Shown here: one piece after another, positions 16,164-23,026 of the stretch
Layout of the letters: each line of letters starts with the position of its first letter
Position numbering within the stretch: position 1 is the first letter of the stretch
NCBI GenBank assembly: GCA_964226685.1
Contig: CAXQRU010000144.1
Coordinates: 1-30,616, forward strand
Direction: 5' to 3'
DNA from: CAXQRU01 sp964226685
GTDB taxonomy: Bacteria > Pseudomonadota > Gammaproteobacteria > Pseudomonadales > Cellvibrionaceae
DNA: 30,616 nucleotides
The notes under the pieces: generated by a model
What the model saw: the letters and a program-made list of their open reading frames with translations, nothing else
Databases searched by the model: none
What the model was told of the DNA's origin: nothing
Translations under genes and position numbers: made by a program

Positions 16164-16616
16164 ATGGCGACCATACTTGTTCTACACGGCCCCAATCTGA
16201 ATTTACTGGGCACCAGAGAGCCCAGTATCTACGGAGCCAGCACACTCGAAGACATCAATGCTCAGCTGGCTGAAATTGCTCGCTCGCATCATCACCATTT
16301 GTTGACACTACAAAGCAATGCAGAATATGAACTCATTGACCGCATTCATGATGCTGCCAAAGAGGGGGTTGACTACATCATCATCAACCCTGCAGGATTT
16401 ACCCATACCAGTATTGCACTTCGAGATGCACTTGCGGCCGTTGCCATCCCGTTTATCGAAGTTCATTTATCCAATGTTCACAATCGAGAAGCTTTCAGGC
16501 AACACTCTTACTTTTCAGCTCTAGCAGAAGGCGTGATCACAGGCTTTGGCATGCAGAGCTACCGCTTAGGACTGATGGCGGTTATTGAGCAACTCAGTCA
16601 CAAAAACACACATTAA
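16164..16616 (+). CDS. aroQ: 3-dehydroquinate dehydratase, type II
   Basis: This enzyme removes water from 3-dehydroquinate in the shikimate pathway. The 150-residue protein shows the type II signatures: LVLHGPNLNLLGTREPSIYG at the N-terminus with the catalytic Tyr, QSNAEYELIDRIHDA, IINPAGFTHTSIALRDAL, and EVHLSNVHNREAFRQHSY with the catalytic His. The ATG at 16164 follows GGAT by about 7 bases; a GTG two codons earlier is a weaker choice. It is 19 bases upstream of accB, so the three genes aroQ-accB-accC are probably co-transcribed at least in part. Confidence 0.97.
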   Translation: MATILVLHGPNLNLLGTREPSIYGASTLEDINAQLAEIARSHHHHLLTLQSNAEYELIDRIHDAAKEGVDYIIINPAGFTHTSIALRDALAAVAIPFIEVHLSNVHNREAFRQHSYFSALAEGVITGFGMQSYRLGLMAVIEQLSHKNTH

Positions 16617-16635
16617 CTTTTAGGTATATTGACTA

Positions 16636-17088
16636 ATGGATATCCGAAAAATAAAAAAATTAATTGAGCTTTTAGAAGAATCCGATATTGGGGAAATCGA
16701 AATCAAAGAGGGCGAGGAATCCGTTCGGATCAGCCGAGGCTCATCGTCACAACCCGTTATGGCTCCCCAGTATATTGCTCAACCAGCTCCGGTTCTACCC
16801 ACTGCTAGCGTAGAACAAAGCCCCGAGCCAACACCGCAGAAAACTCAGCCTGCAGGTCACATAGTCGCCTCACCGATGGTTGGCACTTTTTACCGCTCAC
16901 CAAGCCCTGATTCACCCAGTTTTGTTGAAGTTGGCAAGAGCGTGAAGGCAGGCGATGTGATCTGTATCATTGAAGCGATGAAAATGATGAATCAAATAGA
17001 GGCTGACAAAAGCGGAGTTATTGGCTCCATTCTAGTTGAGGACGGCGAGCCCGTAGAGTTCGACCAACCATTGGTCACTATCGTTTAG
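16636..17088 (+). CDS. accB: Biotin carboxyl carrier protein of acetyl-CoA carboxylase
   Basis: AccB carries the biotin that shuttles CO2 between AccC and the carboxyltransferase in the first step of fatty-acid synthesis. The 150-residue protein has the N-terminal MDIRKIKKLIELLEES helix, a Pro/Ala/Gln-rich linker (about 40-75) and a C-terminal biotinyl domain with EAMKMMNQ, where Lys116 is biotinylated by BirA (2051-3010). The thumb-containing VASPMVGTFYRSPSPDSP segment is typical of bacterial AccB. It is separated from accC by 30 bases. Confidence 0.98.
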   Translation: MDIRKIKKLIELLEESDIGEIEIKEGEESVRISRGSSSQPVMAPQYIAQPAPVLPTASVEQSPEPTPQKTQPAGHIVASPMVGTFYRSPSPDSPSFVEVGKSVKAGDVICIIEAMKMMNQIEADKSGVIGSILVEDGEPVEFDQPLVTIV

Positions 17089-17118
17089 TTTTTCGCTACC
17101 AAGAGAAGGATTAGCTAC

Positions 17119-18459
17119 ATGCTAAAGAAAATTCTGATTGCAAATCGTGGCGAAATTGCACTACGCATTCTGCGGGCCTGTAAAGAACTTGATATTACTA
17201 CAGTCGCCGTGCATTCAACCGTTGATCGCGATTTAAAACACGTCCGCTTAGCCGATGAGACAGTGTGCATTGGCCCCAACCCATCTAATGCCAGTTATCT
17301 CAATATCCCTGCGATTATTAGCGCTATGGAAATCACAGATGCCAATGGCGTGCATCCTGGTTACGGATTTTTAGCAGAAAATGCCGACTTTGCCGAACAA
17401 GTTCAAAAAAGCGGTTTCGTTTTTATTGGCCCAGATGCTGACGTCATTCGACTGATGGGAGACAAAGTATCTGCTATTGCTGCCATGAAAGCGGCCGGTG
17501 TACCAACAGTCCCTGGGTCTGACGGAGCATTACCCAATAACGAAGAAACTTGCCGGGAAATCGCCAAGCGCATTGGCTACCCCATCATCATCAAAGCGGC
17601 AGCCGGTGGCGGTGGCCGAGGCATGAGGGTTGTCCATAATGAAAGCAGCCTGATTGACTCTATTGCTTTAACCAAAAATGAAGCCAAAGCCGCTTTCGGT
17701 GACGACACCGTTTACATGGAGAAGTTTCTCCAAAATCCTCGGCATGTTGAAGTCCAAATCTTGGCCGACGGCCAAGGTCACGCCATCCATCTTGGCGATA
17801 GAGACTGCTCTTTACAGAGAAAACATCAAAAAGTGATTGAAGAGGCCCCAGCCCCACACATCGATGAAGAAGCCAGACAAGAAGTTTACAGAGCCTGCAT
17901 TAAGGCCTGTATTGATATCAACTATCGCGGCGCAGGCACTTTCGAGTTTCTCTACGAAAACGGCCACTATTACTTCATTGAAATGAATACCCGAATCCAA
18001 GTTGAACACCCGGTTACCGAGATGGTTACCGGTATCGACTTGATCAAAGAACAAATCAAAGTCTGTGCTGGAATGCCGCTAACCATCAAGCAAGAAGACG
18101 TTATCATTCGGGGACACGCATTCGAATGCCGCATCAACGCTGAAGACCCAAAAACGTTTATGCCATGCGCTGGGCTGGTAAAAAATTACCACCCACCTGG
18201 TGGTTTTGGGGTAAGAGTCGACTCTCATTTGTATAGTGGATATTCTGTTCCACCCTACTACGACTCAATGATCGCCAAGGTCATTACCTATGGAGTGGAT
18301 CGCAAGTCCGCCCTTATTCGAATGCGTAATGCACTTGATGAAATGGTGGTGCAAGGCATTAAGACCAATATCGACCTTCAAAAAGAGCTTGTTCAAGATA
18401 AAGGCTTTATTAATGGCGGGGTGAACATTCACTATCTAGAAAAGAAGCTTTCTAGTTAA
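17119..18459 (+). CDS. accC: Biotin carboxylase subunit of acetyl-CoA carboxylase
   Basis: AccC carboxylates AccB-bound biotin using ATP and bicarbonate. The 446-residue length is standard. The N-terminal KKILIANRGEIALRILRA, the glycine-rich ATP-grasp loop AAAGGGGRGMRVV, GDRDCSLQRKHQKVIEEAPAP and EMNTRIQVEHPVTEMVTG are all intact. The ATG has GAAGGA about 8 bases upstream. The stop overlaps the prmA start by one base (TAATG), so prmA translation is likely coupled. Confidence 0.98.
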   Translation: MLKKILIANRGEIALRILRACKELDITTVAVHSTVDRDLKHVRLADETVCIGPNPSNASYLNIPAIISAMEITDANGVHPGYGFLAENADFAEQVQKSGFVFIGPDADVIRLMGDKVSAIAAMKAAGVPTVPGSDGALPNNEETCREIAKRIGYPIIIKAAAGGGGRGMRVVHNESSLIDSIALTKNEAKAAFGDDTVYMEKFLQNPRHVEVQILADGQGHAIHLGDRDCSLQRKHQKVIEEAPAPHIDEEARQEVYRACIKACIDINYRGAGTFEFLYENGHYYFIEMNTRIQVEHPVTEMVTGIDLIKEQIKVCAGMPLTIKQEDVIIRGHAFECRINAEDPKTFMPCAGLVKNYHPPGGFGVRVDSHLYSGYSVPPYYDSMIAKVITYGVDRKSALIRMRNALDEMVVQGIKTNIDLQKELVQDKGFINGGVNIHYLEKKLSS

Positions 18460-19337
18460 TGCCTTGGCTACAACTCTTTCTAAACAGCACACCTGAAGAA
18501 GCACCCAAGGCCGAAAGCATTATCGCAGGCCTTGGGGCCTTGAGTGTCACGCTGCAAGACAATGCCGACCAGCCTATTTTTGAACCCGCCCTCGGGGAAA
18601 CACCCCTATGGGAACAAACTCGCATTACCGGCCTATTTGACGCCTCAATCAACACCCAAGCAACCAGTCAAAAACTAAACCAATTGCTACCCAACACGCA
18701 GCACCGATGGGAACAACTTGAAGATAAAGACTGGGAAAGAGAGTGGATGACACACTTCACCCCTATACAATGTGGTGAACAACTATGGATCTGCCCAAGC
18801 TGGTGTGCGCCCCAAGATCCTCATGCAACCAATATTTTGCTAGATCCAGGCTTAGCCTTTGGAACAGGTACCCACCCCACCACTTTTTTGTGCATGAAGT
18901 GGTTAGCCAAGCAGGATCTGAACAACAAAACCGTATTAGACTACGGCTGTGGCTCTGGCATTCTCGCGATCACGGCCAAAAAACTGGGGGCGAGTTACGT
19001 CTGCGGAATCGACATAGACCCGCAAGCCATTATTGCCACACTAGATAACAGTCAGCGCAATGGCCTGCAAGAATCAGAAATCGACGGCCTTCTTCCCAAT
19101 CAACACGAAGCCTACAAGCCCTACGACATAGTAATTGCAAATATTTTGGCTGGTCCTTTAGTTGAGCTTGCCGACATCCTTTTGAGCCACCTCAACCCAA
19201 ATGGCCAAATTTGTTTGTCAGGGATACTGGAAAGCCAAGCGGAGACAGTCATGTCGGCTTATGAACATCGCATTAGTTTTGAGCCAATTCAGACGAAAGA
19301 CCAGTGGGTCGTGCTAAGTGGTATTGCACATAAGTAA
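18459..19337 (+). CDS. prmA: Ribosomal protein L11 methyltransferase
   Basis: PrmA trimethylates ribosomal protein L11 using S-adenosylmethionine. The 292-residue protein begins MPWLQLFLNS and has the family DPGLAFGTGTHPTT segment (129-142), the SAM-binding DYGCGSGILAI (161-171), CGIDIDPQAI and the NILAGPL motif. Its start shares one base with the accC stop, fitting the accC-prmA arrangement in Pseudomonas-type genomes. A sigma-70-like promoter lies just downstream for the next gene. Confidence 0.96.
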   Translation: MPWLQLFLNSTPEEAPKAESIIAGLGALSVTLQDNADQPIFEPALGETPLWEQTRITGLFDASINTQATSQKLNQLLPNTQHRWEQLEDKDWEREWMTHFTPIQCGEQLWICPSWCAPQDPHATNILLDPGLAFGTGTHPTTFLCMKWLAKQDLNNKTVLDYGCGSGILAITAKKLGASYVCGIDIDPQAIIATLDNSQRNGLQESEIDGLLPNQHEAYKPYDIVIANILAGPLVELADILLSHLNPNGQICLSGILESQAETVMSAYEHRISFEPIQTKDQWVVLSGIAHK

Positions 19338-19348
19338 ACCATGCCATA

Positions 19349-19377
19349 TTGGTATTAACGCCTAAGGCGGTTATAAT
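19349..19377 (+). promoter_or_regulatory. Sigma-70 promoter upstream of the DUF3426 gene
   Basis: TTGGTA (19349-19354), a 17-base spacer, then a perfect TATAAT (19372-19377). The spacer is largely filled by an imperfect palindrome, TAACGCC TAA GGCGGTTA (19356-19373), placed where a repressor or a DNA-distorting activator could act. The predicted start is near 19384, about 20 bases before a short leader ORF. This suggests the DUF3426-dusB-fis segment has its own promoter apart from accB-accC-prmA. Confidence 0.62.
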
Positions 19378-19402
19378 AAAGAAATTTAAGGTATCAATCG
19401 CA

Positions 19403-19435
19403 ATGGCTCACACAACGGTGGCTTCCCTTGGCTGA
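19403..19435 (+). CDS. Possible 10-residue leader peptide before the DUF3426 gene
   Basis: An ATG at 19403 with TAAGG 11 bases upstream opens a short frame encoding MAHTTVASLG and ending in TGA at 19435. It overlaps the TTG start of the DUF3426 gene (19428) by 8 bases in another frame. It could couple translation by reinitiation. It may equally be chance: ten codons is too short for coding statistics, and the leading AAGG is weak and distant. Confidence 0.25.
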   Translation: MAHTTVASLG

Positions 19436-20543
19436 ATCCCAAAAAAAACTGGCCAAAACCATAACCCGCTGCCCACAATGCAAAACGGCATTTCGTGTTA
19501 GCGACGAACAACTCAAAGCCGCCAAAGGCTCTGTTCGTTGTGGATCTTGTCTTACCGTGTTTAAAGCACATGACTACTTAACCACCAGCCCTCATAAGGT
19601 ACCCGCAAGAGACAATGACTTAATCAGTGACGGGCTCGATCTTGATGAGACCTTCTACAATCAAACTGGAAAAAACTCAAACTCTCTGTTTGAAAGACAA
19701 CCTCAAAAAGAACAGCGCCACACCGAAGCGGCAGATGAAAGCTGGGCTGTTGATTTATTGGCCGAGCTAGAGGACGATGACGATATCCGCCCAATCGTTA
19801 TAAAAAGAAAAAAAGACAAAGATAAAGAAACGCAAAATCGCAACAAAAGCCTTACTGAACAAGCAACACCTATAAAGCAAGAACCGATACCAAAGCCTCA
19901 ACTGAAGCCACCACCGCCGCCACGCCAAAAACCAAGCAAAGTGAGCGAAAAACCGGTTATGGATGAAGTGGCTCAAGCATTGATTGAAAAACCTCGATAC
20001 GAAAGAAAAGATGCCTATATTAATACCATCGAAGCACCCCCTGTGGAGATGGAATGGCAAACTCACTCAGGCATTAAATGGTGGTGGTTTTTAGCAACAT
20101 TAATCGCCATGTTGGCAATTGTCGTACAAGTTGCTATTTTCCGTTTCGATACCCTGAGCATGGAACAACCTTACCGTCAGTGGTATGAGAAAATTTGCCC
20201 CTTGGTGGGTTGCGAACTACCTCCTCAGGTCAACATAAAGGTGATAAAGGTAACGAGATTCAATGTTCGCAAGCAAAACGGCATCAAAATGATCGATTTT
20301 ATCCTCACCAATGAAGCGTCATTTGAGCAACCTTATCCCGACGTCGTCATTACCTTCAAGGATGCCAATAATCGAGTAGTTGCCGAAAGACAATTTCAAC
20401 CCAAAGAGTATCTTGGTGGGCCATTGAACGAAAATTCACTCATGCCAGTAAAGCGGCCTGTTGAAATAGGCTTTGATATTGTTGACCTAGGCCCCAAAGC
20501 GATTGGAGAGACTCTCTCTCTAAAAGAAAGCACCCCAAGGTAG
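19428..20543 (+). CDS. MJ0042-type zinc-ribbon, DUF3426 membrane protein
   Basis: A 371-residue protein with an N-terminal zinc ribbon (Cys15, Cys18, Cys38, Cys41; TRCPQCKTAFRVSDEQLKAAKG), an acidic then lysine/proline-rich linker (about 100-180, including KPPPPPRQKP), one membrane segment (about 218-238) and a C-terminal periplasmic DUF3426 domain (about 255-365). Such proteins occur between prmA and dusB in Pseudomonas-type genomes; their role is unknown. The only usable start is TTG at 19428 with GGTGG six bases upstream: no ATG or GTG lies in frame between the stop at 19377 and the zinc ribbon. A short ATG-initiated frame overlaps this start. Confidence 0.85.
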   Translation: MAESQKKLAKTITRCPQCKTAFRVSDEQLKAAKGSVRCGSCLTVFKAHDYLTTSPHKVPARDNDLISDGLDLDETFYNQTGKNSNSLFERQPQKEQRHTEAADESWAVDLLAELEDDDDIRPIVIKRKKDKDKETQNRNKSLTEQATPIKQEPIPKPQLKPPPPPRQKPSKVSEKPVMDEVAQALIEKPRYERKDAYINTIEAPPVEMEWQTHSGIKWWWFLATLIAMLAIVVQVAIFRFDTLSMEQPYRQWYEKICPLVGCELPPQVNIKVIKVTRFNVRKQNGIKMIDFILTNEASFEQPYPDVVITFKDANNRVVAERQFQPKEYLGGPLNENSLMPVKRPVEIGFDIVDLGPKAIGETLSLKESTPR

Positions 20544-20600
20544 TTGATTATTCAACCAATGGCGATTAAAATGCCACGTTTATTGATAGGACTGGACACA

Positions 20601-21053
20601 ATGCAACGACTCAAAAACACGCTCTCACTGCTTATACTTAGTACCCTATTACTCAGTCAACTGAGCTTCGCCAAAGATATAGATAAATCTCAACTCTATG
20701 GTTCTTGGAAAATCGATATTAATGCCATGATAGAGGCCATAATCAATACATCTGCACCGTCAGAAAGAGCTCAAATGGAATCCATGAGAGACTTTTTTGC
20801 GGCATCGATGAGTGGTGATGCCATATTCACTGAAGACACCGTCAAAATGACCATAACGATTATGGGTCAAACAGAAACTGTAACGGGTTCTTATACCGTG
20901 ATTGAACAAACTACAAACTCGCTCAAGTTGCGCATTGTAGAGGCGAACAACCCTTCAACCACAGCCACTATCATCACATTTTTGAGTAACGAGAAAATTT
21001 CCATGCAGGATGAAGGTGCCCCCAAAGGTGAAAAAGTGATATTAATTAGGTAA
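20601..21053 (+). CDS. Small exported protein, unrecognised, related to the next gene
   Basis: I do not recognise this 150-residue protein. It has a clear signal peptide (MQRLKNTLSLLILSTLLLSQ, with likely cleavage after SFA), so the mature part is periplasmic or secreted. The mature chain has LYGSWKIDINAMIEAI, FTEDTVKMTITIMGQTETVTG and ITFLSNEKISMQDEG, a probable small beta-rich (lipocalin-like) fold. These segments line up with the lipoprotein encoded at 21136. The start at 20601 was chosen because it gives the signal peptide; the frame extends back to a TTG at 20544. It follows the DUF3426 gene by 57 bases on the same strand. There are no cysteines in the mature protein. Confidence 0.75.
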   Translation: MQRLKNTLSLLILSTLLLSQLSFAKDIDKSQLYGSWKIDINAMIEAIINTSAPSERAQMESMRDFFAASMSGDAIFTEDTVKMTITIMGQTETVTGSYTVIEQTTNSLKLRIVEANNPSTTATIITFLSNEKISMQDEGAPKGEKVILIR

Positions 21054-21135
21054 TTAGGCGCCAACAGATTGATACAAGCTGACTTCTAACCTAATATGAG
21101 CAGCTCAACAACAACTCTAACTAAGTGAGACCATT

Positions 21136-21576
21136 ATGAAAATCAAGAAGCTGCTTTCTTATCTGTCATTCATGTTGTTAGCAACATTGATTGCCTGTAG
21201 CTCATCTGATCCAGCCGAACGTATTTTAGGCGAATGGACAATAGACACCAAATCTATGACTGAAATGATGATGAGCGAAGTATCAGAGAAAGAAAAACAA
21301 ATGGTCCAACTAATGCTACCCATGATTGAGAGCATGAAAATCAACATCACATTCACAGAAAAGGAAATGATCATGAAAATGTCTGTGATGGGACAGGAAG
21401 AGAATACCAAAGGTACTTACGAAATCTTAGAAACCAATGGCGACACTATCACCGTAAACTTAAAAGCTGAATCCGAACAAGATAGCGGTACATTTAAGGT
21501 CACCTTCTTAAGCGACAGTAAAATCGAAATGGTTGACCCCGAAACTCCTGATCAAAAAATGATTCTTGTCAAGTAA
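21136..21576 (+). CDS. Small methionine-rich lipoprotein, unrecognised, related to the previous gene
   Basis: A 146-residue protein with a textbook lipobox LIAC (Cys21) followed by Ser, so outer-membrane anchoring is expected. The mature part has ILGEWTIDTKSMTEMM, FTEKEMIMKMSVMGQ, KGTYEILE and VTFLSDSKIEMVD, matching the gene just upstream (LYGSWKIDINAM, FTEDTVKMTITIMGQ, GSYTVIE, ITFLSNEKISM). Twelve methionines fall within residues 41-85. No known family comes to mind beyond a general lipocalin-like pattern. The ATG has AGTGAGA about 7 bases upstream. The 82-base gap to the upstream copy holds no clear terminator, so the pair may be one transcript. Confidence 0.78.
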   Translation: MKIKKLLSYLSFMLLATLIACSSSDPAERILGEWTIDTKSMTEMMMSEVSEKEKQMVQLMLPMIESMKINITFTEKEMIMKMSVMGQEENTKGTYEILETNGDTITVNLKAESEQDSGTFKVTFLSDSKIEMVDPETPDQKMILVK

Positions 21577-21585
21577 TTCACTCAG

Positions 21586-21603
21586 TGAGGCCCTCGGGCC
21601 TCA
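21586..21603 (+). terminator. Short GC-rich hairpin after the lipoprotein gene
   Basis: TGAGGCC, loop CTCG, GGCCTCA (7-bp perfect stem) starts 10 bases after the lipoprotein stop. It has no T-run, so it may be only a weak terminator or an RNA-stabilising hairpin. DusB starts 21 bases after it, so full termination would demand a new promoter for dusB in a very short gap. Confidence 0.4.
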
Positions 21604-21624
21604 TAAACAAGCAAAGCTCTTCCA

Positions 21625-22611
21625 ATGCACAAAATAGGCTCCTGGCAACTTCCATCGCAGACACTATTAGCTCCTATGGCTGGCATTAGCGATCTACCAT
21701 TTCGACAAATTTGTCGAAACATGGGTGCTGGACTCACCACTTCAGAAATGGTCACTAGCGACGCCAGCCTATGGGAGAGTCCAAAAAGCCGATCAAGGCT
21801 AACATTTACGAAAGATGACCTGCCCAGATCGGTTCAGATTGCCGGCAATGAACCTGAAAGAATGGCAAATGCCGCTAGGCTCAATCAGGAACTTGGCGCG
21901 GATATTATCGATATTAATATGGGATGCCCCGCTAAAAAAGTCTGCAAAAAGGCGGCTGGCTCGGCGCTTTTGAGGGACGAGCATTTGGTGGAAGACATAC
22001 TCACCGCCGTAGTTAGCGCGGTAGACATACCGGTTACCTTAAAAATTAGAACCGGATGGAGCCAAGATCACAAAAATGGCATAACCATTGCCAAAATTGC
22101 TGAAAACTGTGGGATTCAGGCATTAGCCGTTCACGGTCGAACTCGCGAGTGCCGGTTCAAAGGCACTGCCGAATACGACACCATTGCCGAAATCGTCGAT
22201 CAAGTCAATATTCCGATATGGGCAAATGGCGATATTGACTCTGGTACAAAAGCTAAACAAGTTTTGGATCACACAGGAGCTAGCGGTGTCATGATAGGCC
22301 GCGCAGCTCAGGGGAATCCGTGGATTTTCAGAGAAATTAACCACTTTTTGAAAACTGGCGAAAATTTGGCGCCACCCACAACAAATGAGATTCAAATCAC
22401 ACTATTAACACACATAAATTTGCTTCATCAGTTTTACGGCGAGGCGAGAGGTGTTAGAATTGCACGCAAGCACTTTAATTGGTACATGACTCAATTTCCA
22501 AAGAACAGTTATAATAACGAGTTCAACCAAATAACAACGGCTCAACAACAATACGAATGCATTCAACAATTATTTGAATGCTTACCCATTAGAGAGGAAC
22601 ATGCAGCATGA
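21625..22611 (+). CDS. dusB: tRNA-dihydrouridine synthase B
   Basis: DusB reduces uridine to dihydrouridine in the tRNA D loop using FMN and NADPH. The 328-residue protein has APMAGISDLPFR at the N-terminus, the active-site INMGCPAKKVCKKAAGSALL (Cys101 in GCP), VTLKIRTGW, AVHGRTR and ANGDI/GVMIGRAAQGNPWIF, the FMN-phosphate region. The length is normal. Its stop overlaps the fis start as ATGA, the classic dusB-fis operon of Gammaproteobacteria. Confidence 0.97.
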   Translation: MHKIGSWQLPSQTLLAPMAGISDLPFRQICRNMGAGLTTSEMVTSDASLWESPKSRSRLTFTKDDLPRSVQIAGNEPERMANAARLNQELGADIIDINMGCPAKKVCKKAAGSALLRDEHLVEDILTAVVSAVDIPVTLKIRTGWSQDHKNGITIAKIAENCGIQALAVHGRTRECRFKGTAEYDTIAEIVDQVNIPIWANGDIDSGTKAKQVLDHTGASGVMIGRAAQGNPWIFREINHFLKTGENLAPPTTNEIQITLLTHINLLHQFYGEARGVRIARKHFNWYMTQFPKNSYNNEFNQITTAQQQYECIQQLFECLPIREEHAA

Positions 22612-22922
22612 CTACAGCTGATACGATTGTAATCAACCCAAGTCTAGAACAAGAAGAACTACCTTCTGTTGGTGGTCTAGGTAAATCCGCAAGCAGCCAA
22701 TCTTTAAGAGATTGCGTTGAAGAGACCATGGATAACTACTTCCGAAATTTAGACGGTCAACCCGTTAGTGATGTATACGACATGGTTCTAGCCGAAGTTG
22801 AAGCGCCAATGCTTGAAGTCATTATGCGCTACACCCGCCAAAACCAAACCAAGGCTTCTGAAATCCTTGGCTTAAACCGTGGTACTCTTCGCAAGAAGCT
22901 AAAGCGCTACGGTCTTCTGTAA
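22608..22922 (+). CDS. fis: DNA-binding protein Fis
   Basis: Fis bends DNA and shapes nucleoid structure and rRNA/tRNA transcription; tRNA/tuf promoters such as those at 468-692 are known Fis targets in E. coli. The 104-residue protein is a little longer than the 98-residue E. coli form at the N-terminus. The core NYFRNLDGQPVSDVYDMVL and the C-terminal helix-turn-helix NQTKASEILGLNRGTLRKKL (about 79-98) are well conserved. The ATG overlaps the dusB stop, with AGAGG upstream. A strong terminator follows 16 bases after the stop. Confidence 0.97.
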   Translation: MTTADTIVINPSLEQEELPSVGGLGKSASSQSLRDCVEETMDNYFRNLDGQPVSDVYDMVLAEVEAPMLEVIMRYTRQNQTKASEILGLNRGTLRKKLKRYGLL

Positions 22923-22938
22923 GCGTTAACTTTTTACA

Positions 22939-22969
22939 GACAAAAGGGTGATTTAGTCACCCTTTTGTC
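22939..22969 (+). terminator. Terminator after fis
   Basis: GACAAAAGGGTGA, loop TTTAG, TCACCCTTTTGTC: a 13-bp perfect stem, then GTTTG. The right arm itself contains TTTT, and the left arm AAAA, so it could work in both directions. It separates dusB-fis from purH. Confidence 0.85.
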
Positions 22970-23026
22970 GTTTGTAGACCAGGCTTTCCAAACCCTAGTA
23001 ATCAGCACAGTATTTTAGGACATATC

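Noticed and set aside
19403..19435. Frameshift joining the short ATG frame to the DUF3426 gene
   Set aside because: The short frame ends in TGA before the A8 run, and the TTG frame gives the correct zinc-ribbon N-terminus without any shift; a leader ORF or chance is more economical.
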